The notes: generated by a model not told the origin, from the sequence alone. Positions 1-8,146 are shown, counted from the stretch's first letter. The stretch is DNA of 45,395 nt from an uncultured Oscillospiraceae bacterium (GCA_949291395.1 CASEVW010000103.1:1-45395); one strand, 5' to 3'. Translations and numbers: made by a program.

Positions 1-31
1 GCGTTTGCCGGCGGCGCTTCTGCCGTTTTGT

Positions 32-826
32 TCACTGCATCCGGCTGCCGTAGCGGCGCAGGATCGCTTCCAGCACGCCGCCGCCCACCGCCCGGGCCTT
101 GTCCGAGATGGTGGTGCAGTCCGCCTGGGGGCCCCGGGGGTCCACGTCGCCGCACTTAAAGCCCGGCGTCACCTGGATGCCCTCGTGCAGCATTCCCCGG
201 ATCATGCCGCCGATCTGCACCTTCAGTTCCGTATCCCCCACACGGGCCACCGTCTGGCCGGCTTCCACCAGGTCGCCGATGGCGCACAGGGGCTGGAACG
301 TGCCGCTGACGGTGCTGCGGATGATGCGCTCGCCGGTATAGCCCATGATATTGCCGGGCTGGCCGGAGTTCGGCGCCGCCGGGCCCTCTTCGATCACCCG
401 GCCCAGCCGGTGGCCCCGCTTGGTCTCGATCACGTAATGGCAGTCCTCCCCGGCGCAGAAGCCCGGCCCCACGCCGATGACCAGCGGCGCGTCGGTGATG
501 CGGGTGCCCAGGTTCCGTTTGGCCAGGATAGCGTCCACCACAGCGGCGGGGGCCAGGGCCGGGATGCACCGGCCCGCCGGGTCCGGGATCACCGCCACCT
601 GCCGTTTTTGCACCGCCGCCAGGGCAGCGTCGGCATCCGGGCAGGCCACGGCGGTCACCCCCTCCACGGTGTAGCTGCCCTCTTCCAGGGCGGTGGAAAA
701 GGCCACGGTGCGCCGGATGCAGGTGGGCTTTTCGATCTCGGTCATTACAATGTCAAAGCCGCACTGCCACAGCCGCCAGCCAATGCCGGTGGCGATGTCG
801 CCCGCGCCTCGGATCAGGATCAGCAT
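32..826 (-). CDS. yqeB: Selenium-dependent molybdenum hydroxylase maturation protein YqeB
   Basis: This 264-residue protein matches the YqeB (EF2563) family, known from loci for selenium-dependent molybdenum hydroxylases such as xanthine dehydrogenase-type enzymes. The exact reaction of the family is not settled; it is thought to help mature the molybdenum/selenium cofactor in the cytoplasm. The N-terminus has a Rossmann-like GAGDIATG motif at residues 7-14 and the middle carries the conserved GPGFCAGEDCHYVIETKRGH block. It lies 3 bases downstream of yqeC, so the two are cotranscribed leftwards. The target hydroxylase is not in the window; it may lie beyond the left edge. The family call is secure from sequence, the role is taken from the family. 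Confidence 0.9.
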   Translation of the reverse strand: MLILIRGAGDIATGIGWRLWQCGFDIVMTEIEKPTCIRRTVAFSTALEEGSYTVEGVTAVACPDADAALAAVQKRQVAVIPDPAGRCIPALAPAAVVDAILAKRNLGTRITDAPLVIGVGPGFCAGEDCHYVIETKRGHRLGRVIEEGPAAPNSGQPGNIMGYTGERIIRSTVSGTFQPLCAIGDLVEAGQTVARVGDTELKVQIGGMIRGMLHEGIQVTPGFKCGDVDPRGPQADCTTISDKARAVGGGVLEAILRRYGSRMQ

Positions 827-829
827 GAT

Positions 830-1561
830 TCATTCCTCGTTCCATTCATGTTTTTGTAAGGCGGCGCTCACGATCTGCGCCCCGTTTTCCGCCCGGATAG
901 TCTCCACCACCCGGCGCAGAGCGTCCGGGCCGCAGGTGTCTTTCTGGTTCAGCAGCACCGAAAAGCGCCGGCCCTGGGTGTGTTTGGCAAGGCCCCATTC
1001 CGCCGCCCCGATGCGGCCCAGGAGCTCCGGGGTGAGGACCGCGTCCAGCGGCACGCCCAGCCGCTGGGCGGCGATCTCCACCCGGAAACAGGCCGCTTCC
1101 AGCGGCTGCCCCAGGCAGGAAAGCCCCAGCACCCCGATCACCTGGCCGGTGCGGGCGGGCAGGGCCGGTTCCCGTTCCCCCGGCGCCTTGCAGGGCAGGC
1201 GGCGGGAGCCGTCCGCTTCCACCAGCAGGCAGTCCGCCTGTTCCAGCAGCTGTTCCAGCTGCCCATCGGCAAGGCCGGTGCATTTTCCCCGTTCATCCAG
1301 CGGGCCGGTGACCACCGCAAGGCCCTTCTGTTCCAGCCGCTGCCGGATGGCCTGCTCATCTTCCGGCGGCAGCCCCGGGCCGTACCGGGCCGGGTCCGGC
1401 GGGAAGATGTGGGTGGTGGTGGTCACGATGACCCGTTCGCCCCGCCCGGCCAGCTCTTCTGCCAGGGTGAGCATGGCGGTGGTCTTGCCCCCCGCCCCCA
1501 CCAGGGCGGTGATGCCCGGCCGGACTTGTAAAAGGTCTGCCAGGCACATGTTCTGCGGCAT
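830..1561 (-). CDS. yqeC: Selenium cofactor biosynthesis protein YqeC
   Basis: A 243-residue YqeC-family protein, the usual partner of YqeB in selenium-dependent molybdenum hydroxylase systems. A P-loop-like GAGGKTT lies at residues 22-28, followed by TTTTHIFPP, and a VEADGSR motif sits mid-protein, so nucleotide binding is expected. It is the first gene of the yqeC-yqeB pair. The start at 1561 has an AAGGAGG ribosome site about 9 bases upstream. Its promoter overlaps a ModE-like palindrome, suggesting expression follows molybdate supply. Family assignment rests on sequence and on the pairing with yqeB; regulation is inferred. Confidence 0.88.
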   Translation of the reverse strand: MPQNMCLADLLQVRPGITALVGAGGKTTAMLTLAEELAGRGERVIVTTTTHIFPPDPARYGPGLPPEDEQAIRQRLEQKGLAVVTGPLDERGKCTGLADGQLEQLLEQADCLLVEADGSRRLPCKAPGEREPALPARTGQVIGVLGLSCLGQPLEAACFRVEIAAQRLGVPLDAVLTPELLGRIGAAEWGLAKHTQGRRFSVLLNQKDTCGPDALRRVVETIRAENGAQIVSAALQKHEWNEE

Positions 1562-1589
1562 CCCTCCGCCCTCCTTTCCTGTTTTTCAG

Positions 1590-1615
1590 GCGTTATATCA
1601 TGTTAAATATAACGC
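1590..1615. promoter_or_regulatory. ModE-like molybdate operator palindrome
   Basis: A perfect 9-bp inverted repeat, GCGTTATAT - 8 bases - ATATAACGC. The core CGTTATAT-N8-ATATAACG has the half-sites and spacing I recall for ModE boxes such as the Escherichia coli modA operator (CGTTATAT-N8-ACATAACG). It covers the predicted -10 of yqeC and lies upstream of the divergent exporter promoter, so a bound regulator would block yqeC directly. Confidence 0.65.
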
Positions 1616-1634
1616 ATCCCGGGCCAAAAAGCAA
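1606..1634 (-). promoter_or_regulatory. Predicted yqeC-yqeB promoter
   Basis: On the minus strand TTGCTT (1629-1634) is followed after exactly 17 bases by TATATT (1606-1611). The -10 lies inside the palindrome at 1590-1615. Confidence 0.55.
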
Positions 1635-1657
1635 GCTGCGAGCGGGGCGTGTTTTCC

Positions 1658-1686
1658 TTGTATCCCGCCTGCAAAAGCCGTATAAT
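1658..1686 (+). promoter_or_regulatory. Predicted promoter of the threonine/serine exporter genes
   Basis: TTGTAT (1658-1663), 17-base spacer, perfect TATAAT (1681-1686), 37 bases before the chosen start at 1723. Confidence 0.6.
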
Positions 1687-1722
1687 AAAGGCAAACATCC
1701 ATTGCAAAGGGGGGCATGGCCC

Positions 1723-2490
1723 ATGGCAGAGCAGGAGCAGGTATTTGAAACGGTGGCGCTGGCCGGCGAGGTGCTGCTGGCCAGCGGGGCGGAGATCTCC
1801 CGCGTGACCGACACCATGGAGCGCATCGCCCGGGCCTACGGCTGCCCCGAGCTGGACACCTTTATCGTGAGCAACGGGGTGCTGCTTTCCTCCGGGGGCA
1901 ACGGCCGCCGCTACCAGGCCAAGGTACGGCATGTTCCCCTGGGCGGGGGCCGGCTGGACCGCATCGACGCGGTGAACCAGCTCTCCCGGGAGATCGGCCT
2001 GGGGCTGCACACCCCCGCCGAGGCCTATGCCCGCCTGAAAGAGATCCAGACCGCCCCGCCCCGGCCCCGCTGGCAGCAGATCCTGGCTTCCGGCGTGGGC
2101 AGCGCCGCCTTCTGTTACCTGTTTGGCGGCACGCTGTGGGATGCCGCCGCCGCATTTTTGTGCGGCCTTGCGCTGTACGTCTATTTCCTTTTGCTGGTGC
2201 GGGGGCGGCTTTCCAAGATCGCCATGAACATCAGCGGCGGGGCGGTGGTGACGGTGCTGTCCCTGTTTTTGGTGCATCTGGGCATCGGGGCCAATTTGGA
2301 AATGGTCACCGCCGGGGCGGTGGTGCCCCTGCTGCCCGGGGTGGCCTTTACCAACGGCATCCGGGACATTGCCGACGGGGACTATATCTCCGGCAGCGTG
2401 CGCCTGCTGGACGCCATTCTGGTGGTGGCCTGCCTGGCCCTGGGCGTGGGCGCGGTGATGGCGGCCTACAGCCGCTGGATCGGAGGTTGA
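1723..2490 (+). CDS. Threonine/serine exporter, ThrE N-terminal-type subunit (DUF1212)
   Basis: A 255-residue membrane protein of the ThrE/DUF1212 family. In Corynebacterium ThrE is one polypeptide exporting threonine and serine; here, as in many Firmicutes, the two halves are separate genes. A soluble N-terminal domain with the family signature SGAEISRVTDTMERI (about residues 17-31) precedes about five hydrophobic segments from residue 120 on, with GVAFTNGIRDIADGDYISG near the end. ATG 1723 is chosen over earlier in-frame codons because AAGGGGGG lies just upstream and the family begins here. The second half follows 4 bases later. Substrate is inferred from the family. Confidence 0.85.
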   Translation: MAEQEQVFETVALAGEVLLASGAEISRVTDTMERIARAYGCPELDTFIVSNGVLLSSGGNGRRYQAKVRHVPLGGGRLDRIDAVNQLSREIGLGLHTPAEAYARLKEIQTAPPRPRWQQILASGVGSAAFCYLFGGTLWDAAAAFLCGLALYVYFLLLVRGRLSKIAMNISGGAVVTVLSLFLVHLGIGANLEMVTAGAVVPLLPGVAFTNGIRDIADGDYISGSVRLLDAILVVACLALGVGAVMAAYSRWIGG

Positions 2491-2494
2491 GGGA

Positions 2495-2941
2495 ATGTTT
2501 CGTCTGATCGCTGAGACCGTTGCCGCGGGCGTCGGCACCGTGGCCTTTGCCCTGATCTTCCATGTGCCCACCCGGTATTTTGCCCGCTGCGGCTTTACCG
2601 GGGCGGCGGGCTGGCTGGTGTATCTGCTCTTCCGGCCCGGCCTGGGCAGCCTGCCCGCCATCTTTCTTGCCACCTTCGCGGTGCTGTGCATCTCCCGCTT
2701 TTCGGCGGTGCAGCTGCGCTGCCCGGCCACCATCTTCCTCATTTCAGGCATCTTTCCGCTGGTGCCGGGCCTTGGCATCTATCAGACCGCCTACGCCTTT
2801 GTGAACAACGCCACGCAAGAGGCGGGCAGCATCGGCTTTGCCACCTTAAAGACCGCCATCGCCATGGTGCTGGCCATCCTGCTGGGGCTGGAACTGCCCG
2901 GCAGCTGGTTTTCCCGCCTGGCGGGGCGCTGGTCCCGCTGA
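2495..2941 (+). CDS. Threonine/serine exporter, ThrE C-terminal-type subunit (DUF3815)
   Basis: A 148-residue, almost wholly hydrophobic protein matching the C-terminal (DUF3815) half of ThrE-type exporters. About four or five membrane segments are visible, with the family-typical PATIFLISGIFPLVPG stretch mid-protein. It starts 4 bases after the first subunit with a purine-rich ribosome site inside the end of that gene, so the pair should be made together and assemble in the cell membrane. No terminator is visible before the next gene at 2991. Confidence 0.85.
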   Translation: MFRLIAETVAAGVGTVAFALIFHVPTRYFARCGFTGAAGWLVYLLFRPGLGSLPAIFLATFAVLCISRFSAVQLRCPATIFLISGIFPLVPGLGIYQTAYAFVNNATQEAGSIGFATLKTAIAMVLAILLGLELPGSWFSRLAGRWSR

Positions 2942-2990
2942 TCCTGTTCCCTCATCCGCCCCTCACCCCTGACCTTTTGGGAGAGAGCCT

Positions 2991-4406
2991 ATGATCGACC
3001 TGAGCCATCTGGAAAAATACCGGGAAAACAACCGCCTGGAGGCAAAGCGCGCCCAGGGCGGTCTGCCCCACAGCATCTGGGAGACCTATTCCGCCTTTGC
3101 CAACTCCTTTGGCGGGCTGCTTTTGCTGGGCGTGATCGAAGACAAGCAGGACAAGACCCTGGCCTCGGTGCCCCTGCCAGACCCGGAGGGCCTGGTGCGC
3201 CAGTTCTGGCAGATCGTGAACGACCCGGCCCGGGTGAGCGCCAACATCTTGCAGGAAAACGATGTGTGGATCGACGAGAGCGGCGGCAACCGCATCGTCA
3301 TCATCCGGGTGCCCCGGGCCCACCGGCACGACCGCCCGGTGTACATCGGCGGCGACCCCTTCAGCGGTTCCTACCGGCGCAACGGCGAGGGGGACTATCA
3401 CTGCACCCCCGACGAGGTGCGCACCATGATGCGGGACCAGGCGGACCTGCCCCAGGACCTGCGGGTGCTGGAAGGGCTGGACCGTTCCGCCTTTCACAAA
3501 GGCACGGTGGCCCGCTACCGGGCCCGGCTGCTGCGCCAGCATCCCGGCCATGTGTGGGGCGAGCTGGGGGACGAAGCCTTTCTGCACCGGGTGGGGGCCA
3601 TGGCCCGGGGCCAGGGCGGCAGGCTGCATCCCACCGCCGCCGGGCTGCTTTTGCTGGGCCGGCGGGACGCCATCCGCCGCAGCTACCCCCACTACCGGCT
3701 GACCTACCGGGAGCAGATCCGGGAGGGCATGACCTACCGGCTGTGTTCCGACAATGGCAGCTGGAGCGGCAACCTGTTTGATTTTTACTTCACGGTGGCG
3801 GACCGCATCTGCCGTTCGCCCCTTTTGACCCAGGGCCAGCAGCGGCCGGACCAGGAGACCCCGGTGCAGCTGGCCATCCGGGAGGCGCTGGCCAACGCCC
3901 TTATCCACGCCGACTACCAGGACCGGCAGGGCCTGGTGATCCAAAAACAGCGCAAGCGGCTGTACATCACGAACCCGGGCTGCTTCCGGGCGGATATGCG
4001 GGACGCCATGGCCGGCGGCGTTTGCGACCCCCGCAACGCCGGGCTCACCGAGCTGTTCCGCCTGGTGGGCGTGGGCCGGCGGGCGGGCAGCGGCCTGCCC
4101 CAGATCCGGGCAGTATGGCGCCAGCAGGGCTGGGCCGAACCCACCATCCAGGAACATCTGGGGCCGGATTCCACCAGCCTGCTGCTCTCCTTTGAGCCCC
4201 GGCCCGCCCTTCCCCCGGCGCCCAAAACGGCGGACGGGCGGGAGGCCATTCTGGACTACCTCACCGACCATGTGCACTGCACCCTGCCCCAGCTGGCCCA
4301 GGCGCTGGGATTTTCCCAGCGGCGGACAGCCCGCCTGCTGGAGGAGCTGACCGCCGCCGGAGCGGTGGAGCCCGCCCCCGGCCAGGGGTATCAGCTGAAA
4401 GCATGA
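2991..4406 (+). CDS. AlbA_2 (Schlafen-like) / HATPase-domain protein
   Basis: A 471-residue protein of the class often annotated as a putative DNA-binding, RecG-like or divergent AAA-4 protein. Residues about 10-135 form an AlbA_2 domain, starting with the typical E.NRLEAK...WET.SAFANSFGGLLLLGV block. Residues about 270-370 contain a GHKL-type ATPase remnant: REALANALIHADY, LYITNPGCF and GRRAGSGLPQI. The last 60 residues resemble a winged helix, with a LPQLAQALGFSQRRTARLLEEL helix-turn-helix. The role is unknown: some relatives are transcription regulators, others sit near defence genes. It stands alone between the exporter and the hairpin cluster, and nothing nearby hints at a target. Confidence 0.8.
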   Translation: MIDLSHLEKYRENNRLEAKRAQGGLPHSIWETYSAFANSFGGLLLLGVIEDKQDKTLASVPLPDPEGLVRQFWQIVNDPARVSANILQENDVWIDESGGNRIVIIRVPRAHRHDRPVYIGGDPFSGSYRRNGEGDYHCTPDEVRTMMRDQADLPQDLRVLEGLDRSAFHKGTVARYRARLLRQHPGHVWGELGDEAFLHRVGAMARGQGGRLHPTAAGLLLLGRRDAIRRSYPHYRLTYREQIREGMTYRLCSDNGSWSGNLFDFYFTVADRICRSPLLTQGQQRPDQETPVQLAIREALANALIHADYQDRQGLVIQKQRKRLYITNPGCFRADMRDAMAGGVCDPRNAGLTELFRLVGVGRRAGSGLPQIRAVWRQQGWAEPTIQEHLGPDSTSLLLSFEPRPALPPAPKTADGREAILDYLTDHVHCTLPQLAQALGFSQRRTARLLEELTAAGAVEPAPGQGYQLKA

Positions 4407-4426
4407 TTTCAAAAATATAAAATTTA

Positions 4427-4570
4427 TGTCCCAAGCCACGGGCATGTACCGGGGCTTGGGACACTTTGACAGAAAAGGGTACTGGGGGAAACCAATAAGC
4501 ATCCCCCGTGCAAGGCACGGGGTGTGCGTTTGGTGTCCCTCAGAAGTCTGTCGAACCATTTCGACAGACT
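4427..4570. repeat. Cluster of three noncoding palindromes
   Basis: Three perfect inverted repeats follow one another: 11-bp arms at 4427-4437/4453-4463, 8-bp arms CCCCGTGC/GCACGGGG at 4504-4511/4515-4522, and 11-bp arms AGTCTGTCGAA/TTCGACAGACT at 4545-4555/4560-4570. In addition GGGACAC (4458-4464) and GTGTCCC (4533-4539) could close the middle part. No ORF fits. It could be a small structured RNA or a short palindromic mobile remnant; I do not recognise the family. Confidence 0.5.
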
Positions 4571-4571
4571 T

Positions 4572-4610
4572 AAAAAGGACCGTTTGGAAACATTCCAAAC
4601 GGTCCTTTTT
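4572..4610. terminator. Bidirectional rho-independent terminator
   Basis: An 18-bp perfect stem with a 3-base loop: AAAAAGGACCGTTTGGAA (4572-4589) pairs with 4593-4610. A-run and T-run flanks make it work both ways. It lies 26 bases beyond the last gene of the eut operon on the minus strand and ends the rightward unit from 2991. Confidence 0.9.
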
Positions 4611-4636
4611 CAGGTTGTTTTGTTCGCCAAAAGCGC

Positions 4637-5746
4637 TTACACGATCTTGTTGTACAGCTCCACCACCTGCGCCTCGCTGGCGGGGATGGGGTTGTCGGCC
4701 ATGCAGCGGTCCTTCAGGGCGTTGGGCGCCATCTCGGCGGCCTTCTCGGCGCAGAGCGCGCGCTTTTCCGCATCGGCGATCTTGGCCGGCACGTTCACCA
4801 GGCGCATCAGCTCCTGGATGCGGCGGATCAGGCTCTCCACGGCGATGTTGTCGTTGTGGCAGCAGCAGTCCAGGATCGCGGCGATCTTGGCGTAACGGCT
4901 GCGTACGTGCTCGTCCCGGCTGTTGAACCGCACGATGTGGGGCAGCAGCATGGCGTTGCACCGGCCGTGGGACATATGCACCACGGCGCCCATGGCATGG
5001 GCCATGCTGTGGCACAGGCCCAGACCGGCGTTGTTGAAGGCGATGCCCGCCATGCAGGAAGCATTTTGCAGGCACTTGCGGGCCTCAAAGTCGTTGCCGT
5101 TCTTCACGGCCCGTTCCAGATACTGGAACACGGCGACCACGGCCTTTTCCGCCAGCGCGTCGGTCATGTCGTTGGCCCGGGGAGACACATAGGCCTCCAG
5201 GGCATGGGTCAGCACATCCAGGCCGGTGTCTGCGGTGACCGCAGCGGGAACGCTCAGGGTCAGGGCGGGGTCCAGGATGGCCACTTCCGGCAGCAGCTCG
5301 TCGGATACCAGGGGGTATTTTACCCCAGCCTGGGGATCCGAGATCACCGAGAAACTGGTCACCTCGCTGCCGGTACCGCTGGTGGTGGGAACGGCCACCA
5401 GACGGGGCTTTTCCACCTTGGCGGAATGGGTATAGATGTAGTTGACCGCCTTGCTGGTATCAATGGCGGAACCGCCGCCCATGGCGATCACGGTGTCCGG
5501 GGCAAAAGCCGTGATGCGGCTCACGCCCTCGCTCACCACAGCGATGGTGGGATCGGGGATGATCCCGTCAAACACTTCCCAGGCAGCGCCCATCTGATCC
5601 AGACGGTCGGTGATCTGGCGGGAAGCGCCGGATTTTGCCAGGAAGGGATCGCAGAACAGCAGCGCCTTTTTGATGGGCAGCGCTTTCAGCTGATCCAGCG
5701 CGTTTTCGCCCATGGCGATGTTAGCGCCGATCGTAAAAAATTCCAT
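4637..5746 (-). CDS. eutG: Iron-containing alcohol dehydrogenase, EutG/PduQ type
   Basis: A 369-residue group III alcohol dehydrogenase, expected to reduce part of the acetaldehyde from ethanolamine to ethanol and so recycle NADH to NAD inside the microcompartment. Visible family features are the nucleotide-binding GGGSAIDTSKA, PTTSGTGSE, the metal-ligand region DVLTHALEAYVS and GLCHSMAHAMG (with His ligands). ATG 5746 begins MEFFTIGANI with GGAAGG upstream; a TTG nine codons earlier is rejected because it overlaps the end of eutP more and lacks a ribosome site. It is the last gene of the eut operon, followed by a strong terminator at 4572-4610. Confidence 0.9.
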   Translation of the reverse strand: MEFFTIGANIAMGENALDQLKALPIKKALLFCDPFLAKSGASRQITDRLDQMGAAWEVFDGIIPDPTIAVVSEGVSRITAFAPDTVIAMGGGSAIDTSKAVNYIYTHSAKVEKPRLVAVPTTSGTGSEVTSFSVISDPQAGVKYPLVSDELLPEVAILDPALTLSVPAAVTADTGLDVLTHALEAYVSPRANDMTDALAEKAVVAVFQYLERAVKNGNDFEARKCLQNASCMAGIAFNNAGLGLCHSMAHAMGAVVHMSHGRCNAMLLPHIVRFNSRDEHVRSRYAKIAAILDCCCHNDNIAVESLIRRIQELMRLVNVPAKIADAEKRALCAEKAAEMAPNALKDRCMADNPIPASEAQVVELYNKIV

Positions 5747-5750
5747 GTTG

Positions 5751-6194
5751 TCACACACCTTCCGCAATTCCAATGTAGGCTTTTACATCCGCAAGGCCGG
5801 ACTTATCCTTGTTGCTGATGTGGAAGATCCGCTCGCAGCCAGCCAGTTCCAGCTTTTCCTCTGCGATGCGGATCATGGAGGGGTCGGTGGCCAAGTCGGT
5901 CTTGCTCACCATGCCGATGGCGGGTTTACCGAACATGCCGGCAAAGCCGGGGGCAAACATGCACTGCTCGTCGGTGCAGTCCTGCACCAGCACGATCATG
6001 TCCGCATCCGCGGCAGTAATGATCAGGGCGCGGTAAAGGGTCCGGTTTTCCACAAACTCGCCCGGGGTGTCGATGGCGTTGTTGACGATCTCCACCGCCT
6101 GGGTCTTTTTGTAGTTCAGGTCCTCACCATAGATCGCCTGGCAAAAACTTGTTTTCCCGGCTCCGGTGCGCCCCACAAGCATGATCTTTTTCAT
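5751..6194 (-). CDS. eutP: EutP/PduV-family GTP-binding protein
   Basis: A 147-residue small GTPase-like protein of the EutP/PduV family found in ethanolamine and propanediol microcompartment operons. The P-loop GRTGAGKTS is at residues 8-16, an IDTPGEF G3 motif near residue 43 and a SKTD G4-like motif near residue 97. EutP in some species has been reported to have acetate kinase activity, while PduV has been linked to positioning of the compartment; which applies here cannot be read from sequence. It lies between eutS and the alcohol dehydrogenase, with AAGGAG before its start. Confidence 0.9.
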   Translation of the reverse strand: MKKIMLVGRTGAGKTSFCQAIYGEDLNYKKTQAVEIVNNAIDTPGEFVENRTLYRALIITAADADMIVLVQDCTDEQCMFAPGFAGMFGKPAIGMVSKTDLATDPSMIRIAEEKLELAGCERIFHISNKDKSGLADVKAYIGIAEGV

Positions 6195-6212
6195 CCGTTG
6201 CCCGCTCCTTTT

Positions 6213-6572
6213 TTAGGTTCTCGTAATGGGCGCCGGGGTAAAGTTCAGCCCGCCGTTGCCCAGTGTTTCCATAACTGCCCGCAGCGACGCTTCCACGCTT
6301 TCCACGTCGCCGTTGATGACCACGGAACCGCTGAACCGGTCCACGAAAGCCAGCGACACGTCGCCCGCTTTGCTGGCCACGTCGCCCGCGATGATGGCTG
6401 CCTCGCTGGGGGTGATGGTCATGATCCCGATGGCGCCGGTGTAATCGCCTACGATACCCAGCTTTTTGTACAGGTCAGGCACCGGGTTGGCGATGATGTG
6501 CGCCAGCGTGACCTGTTTGCCAGGTACGAATTCTTGAATAATACGTGTTTTTTGTTCCATCTGTTCCATCAT
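6213..6572 (-). CDS. eutS: Microcompartment shell protein EutS/PduU (permuted BMC-H)
   Basis: A 119-residue circularly permuted BMC-domain protein. The N-terminal [18 protein letters not shown] segment is the extra beta-barrel part typical of EutS/PduU, and [38 protein letters not shown] is the BMC core. It should form hexamers in the shell facets. ATG 6572 is used, with AAAGGA about 10 bases upstream overlapping the TGA of the pduT-like gene; a second in-frame ATG follows at once. Separating EutS from PduU by eye is not firm, but the surroundings favour EutS. Confidence 0.9.
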   Translation of the reverse strand: MMEQMEQKTRIIQEFVPGKQVTLAHIIANPVPDLYKKLGIVGDYTGAIGIMTITPSEAAIIAGDVASKAGDVSLAFVDRFSGSVVINGDVESVEASLRAVMETLGNGGLNFTPAPITRT

Positions 6573-6579
6573 AGTTCGT

Positions 6580-7134
6580 TCATCCTTTTTCTGTAAGGCC
6601 GCGGAACAGCGGCTTTTCCGGCCGTGGGATGACCACGGATTCCAGCAAACGCCCGTTTTCCTGCGCTTTTGCCGCCGCGATCTCCACCGCGGCACTTACT
6701 GCCGCCACGTCCCCGGTGACTACCAGGTAGGATCTTCCTCCGATGCCGCCGCCCAAACGAAGCTCCAACAGGGCCACGTCGGCGGCTTTTACGGCGGCAT
6801 CTGCCCCCAGGATAGACCCGGTGATGTTGGAACATTCCACCACGCCCACCGCGTTATACGGCTGGGGCTCGGTTTTGTGTTCCAGCGCTTTTACCACCTG
6901 GGGGTCCAGCCGGGCCAGTACCATCTGCCCGGCCACATAGGGTTCGGCAGCCGCCGCGCCGGCCTCCACTGCGGCCTGCACGGCAGCCACCTCCCCCGCA
7001 ATGAGCACGGTGTACTTGCCCGGGCAGCTGGTGCGCGCCTCGATCAGGCGCACATCTGCGGTCTTCAGCATGGCGTCGGCGGCGTACATCCCCCGGGCGA
7101 TGCTTCGCAGTTCCAAAAAGCCGATGGTCTCCAT
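6580..7134 (-). CDS. pduT: PduT-like tandem BMC shell protein with Fe-S cysteine
   Basis: A 184-residue trimeric shell protein with two BMC domains (about residues 3-90 and 93-180). In the first, TSCPGK places Cys37 at the position of the single cysteine per subunit (Cys38 in Salmonella PduT) that holds a 4Fe-4S cluster at the trimer axis, so electron transfer across the shell is plausible. PduT belongs to propanediol loci in enteric bacteria; here it sits among eut genes. ATG 7134 is preferred over 7170 because GGGGAGG lies 9 bases upstream and the family starts with this [13 protein letters not shown] segment. Confidence 0.88.
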   Translation of the reverse strand: METIGFLELRSIARGMYAADAMLKTADVRLIEARTSCPGKYTVLIAGEVAAVQAAVEAGAAAAEPYVAGQMVLARLDPQVVKALEHKTEPQPYNAVGVVECSNITGSILGADAAVKAADVALLELRLGGGIGGRSYLVVTGDVAAVSAAVEIAAAKAQENGRLLESVVIPRPEKPLFRGLTEKG

Positions 7135-7185
7135 CCGCTCTGCCTCCCCTCTGCCCAAGCGTTCTGCCACGGAAGTGCGGCCGCT

Positions 7186-7452
7186 TTAGGTGGTCTCCAC
7201 GCTGTCGATGATGCCCACGATGGCGGCATCGGCGGCCAGCTCGTCGCCCCCAAGGGCTTTGCGGGCGGTGCTGCCGCTTACCGTCAGCACCCGTTCACCG
7301 ATGCCGGCGCCCACCACGTCAGCCGCCACAAAGGTGCGCTCGGTGGGCTGGTAGTCCGGGGTGAGCTCCCGCACGACCATCATTTTCATTCCGGAAAGCG
7401 ACGGTTCTTTTTTGGTGGCCCACACATGGCCGATCACTTCACAAATCAGCAT
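7186..7452 (-). CDS. eutN: EutN/CcmL pentameric vertex protein
   Basis: An 88-residue EutN/CcmL-family protein, which caps the vertices of the icosahedral shell as pentamers. Recognisable segments are MLICEVIGHVWATKK at the N-terminus, VAADVVGAGIGERVLTVSGSTAR in the centre and DAAIVGIIDSVE at the end. It starts just after the stop of the preceding gene (TAA then CTT ATG), so translational coupling is likely. Confidence 0.93.
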   Translation of the reverse strand: MLICEVIGHVWATKKEPSLSGMKMMVVRELTPDYQPTERTFVAADVVGAGIGERVLTVSGSTARKALGGDELAADAAIVGIIDSVETT

Positions 7453-7455
7453 AAG

Positions 7456-8133
7456 TTAGTTCTCCTTGAGCCATTCGACCCGCACGCCTTTTTCCCGGAG
7501 GATGTCCTTGGCAAGCGGGGTCATTTTTGCTTTTTTCGCCAGCAGCAGGGTGGTTTTTCCCTGGCGGGCAAATTTTTGCGCCTGTTCGCCGGTCAAAAGG
7601 CCGGTCACGTCGGGCTGCAGGCCCTCCTGCGGGCAGCAGGCGGCCGCGCCCTCGGTCGTTTCGGCGGCGCGTTCCGCCTGGGTCAGCAGGCGGATGATCT
7701 CGGCCCGGGGCAGCACCCGCACGCCGAACTGCTCCAGACGGGTCACATAGCCTTCCAGCATGGCGTAGTAGCTGGGGTTGGCCGTTGCCTGGAACCGGCG
7801 GTGAGGCAGCGCCTCCTGAGCCAGATAGACCGGCACGCCTTCCAGCAGCGCCTTGGACACCGCGCAGGCCTCCAACGAGGAATCGCGGCCCAGGGCCAGG
7901 TCCGCCAGGCGGGCGGTGGACAGCTCGTCCACCAGCACGAAGCGGTAGGGCGTGGCGGAGCCTTCGTATCCTTCGGTGCCCCGCAGGTCATACTGGGCAG
8001 CCAGCTGGGACCAAGTGTCCGCCCTGCCGATGAGCAGCGCCGCCGGAAGCTGGGCCTGGGCAGGCGCTGCCTGCTGCACGGCCTGCAGCACCATCCGGGT
8101 CAGCTGTTCGATCAATTCCGGTGTTACTTCCAT
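7456..8133 (-). CDS. Uncharacterised ethanolamine utilisation protein
   Basis: A 225-residue protein resembling the hypothetical eut-operon family of Firmicutes (I believe TIGR02536); its biochemical role is unknown. The first 20 residues (PELIEQLTRMVLQAVQQ) form an amphipathic helix like the cargo-targeting peptides of other proteins here, suggesting it is packed inside the compartment. The middle is alpha/beta with no catalytic motif I recognise. The C-terminal stretch K..MTPLAKDILREKGVRVEW resembles a segment near the N-terminus of EutT (about residues 26-45). GGGAGG precedes the start, and it is tightly packed between pduL and eutN. Confidence 0.7.
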   Translation of the reverse strand: MEVTPELIEQLTRMVLQAVQQAAPAQAQLPAALLIGRADTWSQLAAQYDLRGTEGYEGSATPYRFVLVDELSTARLADLALGRDSSLEACAVSKALLEGVPVYLAQEALPHRRFQATANPSYYAMLEGYVTRLEQFGVRVLPRAEIIRLLTQAERAAETTEGAAACCPQEGLQPDVTGLLTGEQAQKFARQGKTTLLLAKKAKMTPLAKDILREKGVRVEWLKEN

Positions 8134-8146
8134 GGCGCAGCCTCCC

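Noticed and set aside
2952..5075. A 707-codon open frame on the minus strand
   Set aside because: Shadow of the AlbA_2 gene and part of the alcohol dehydrogenase; it crosses the strong terminator at 4572-4610.
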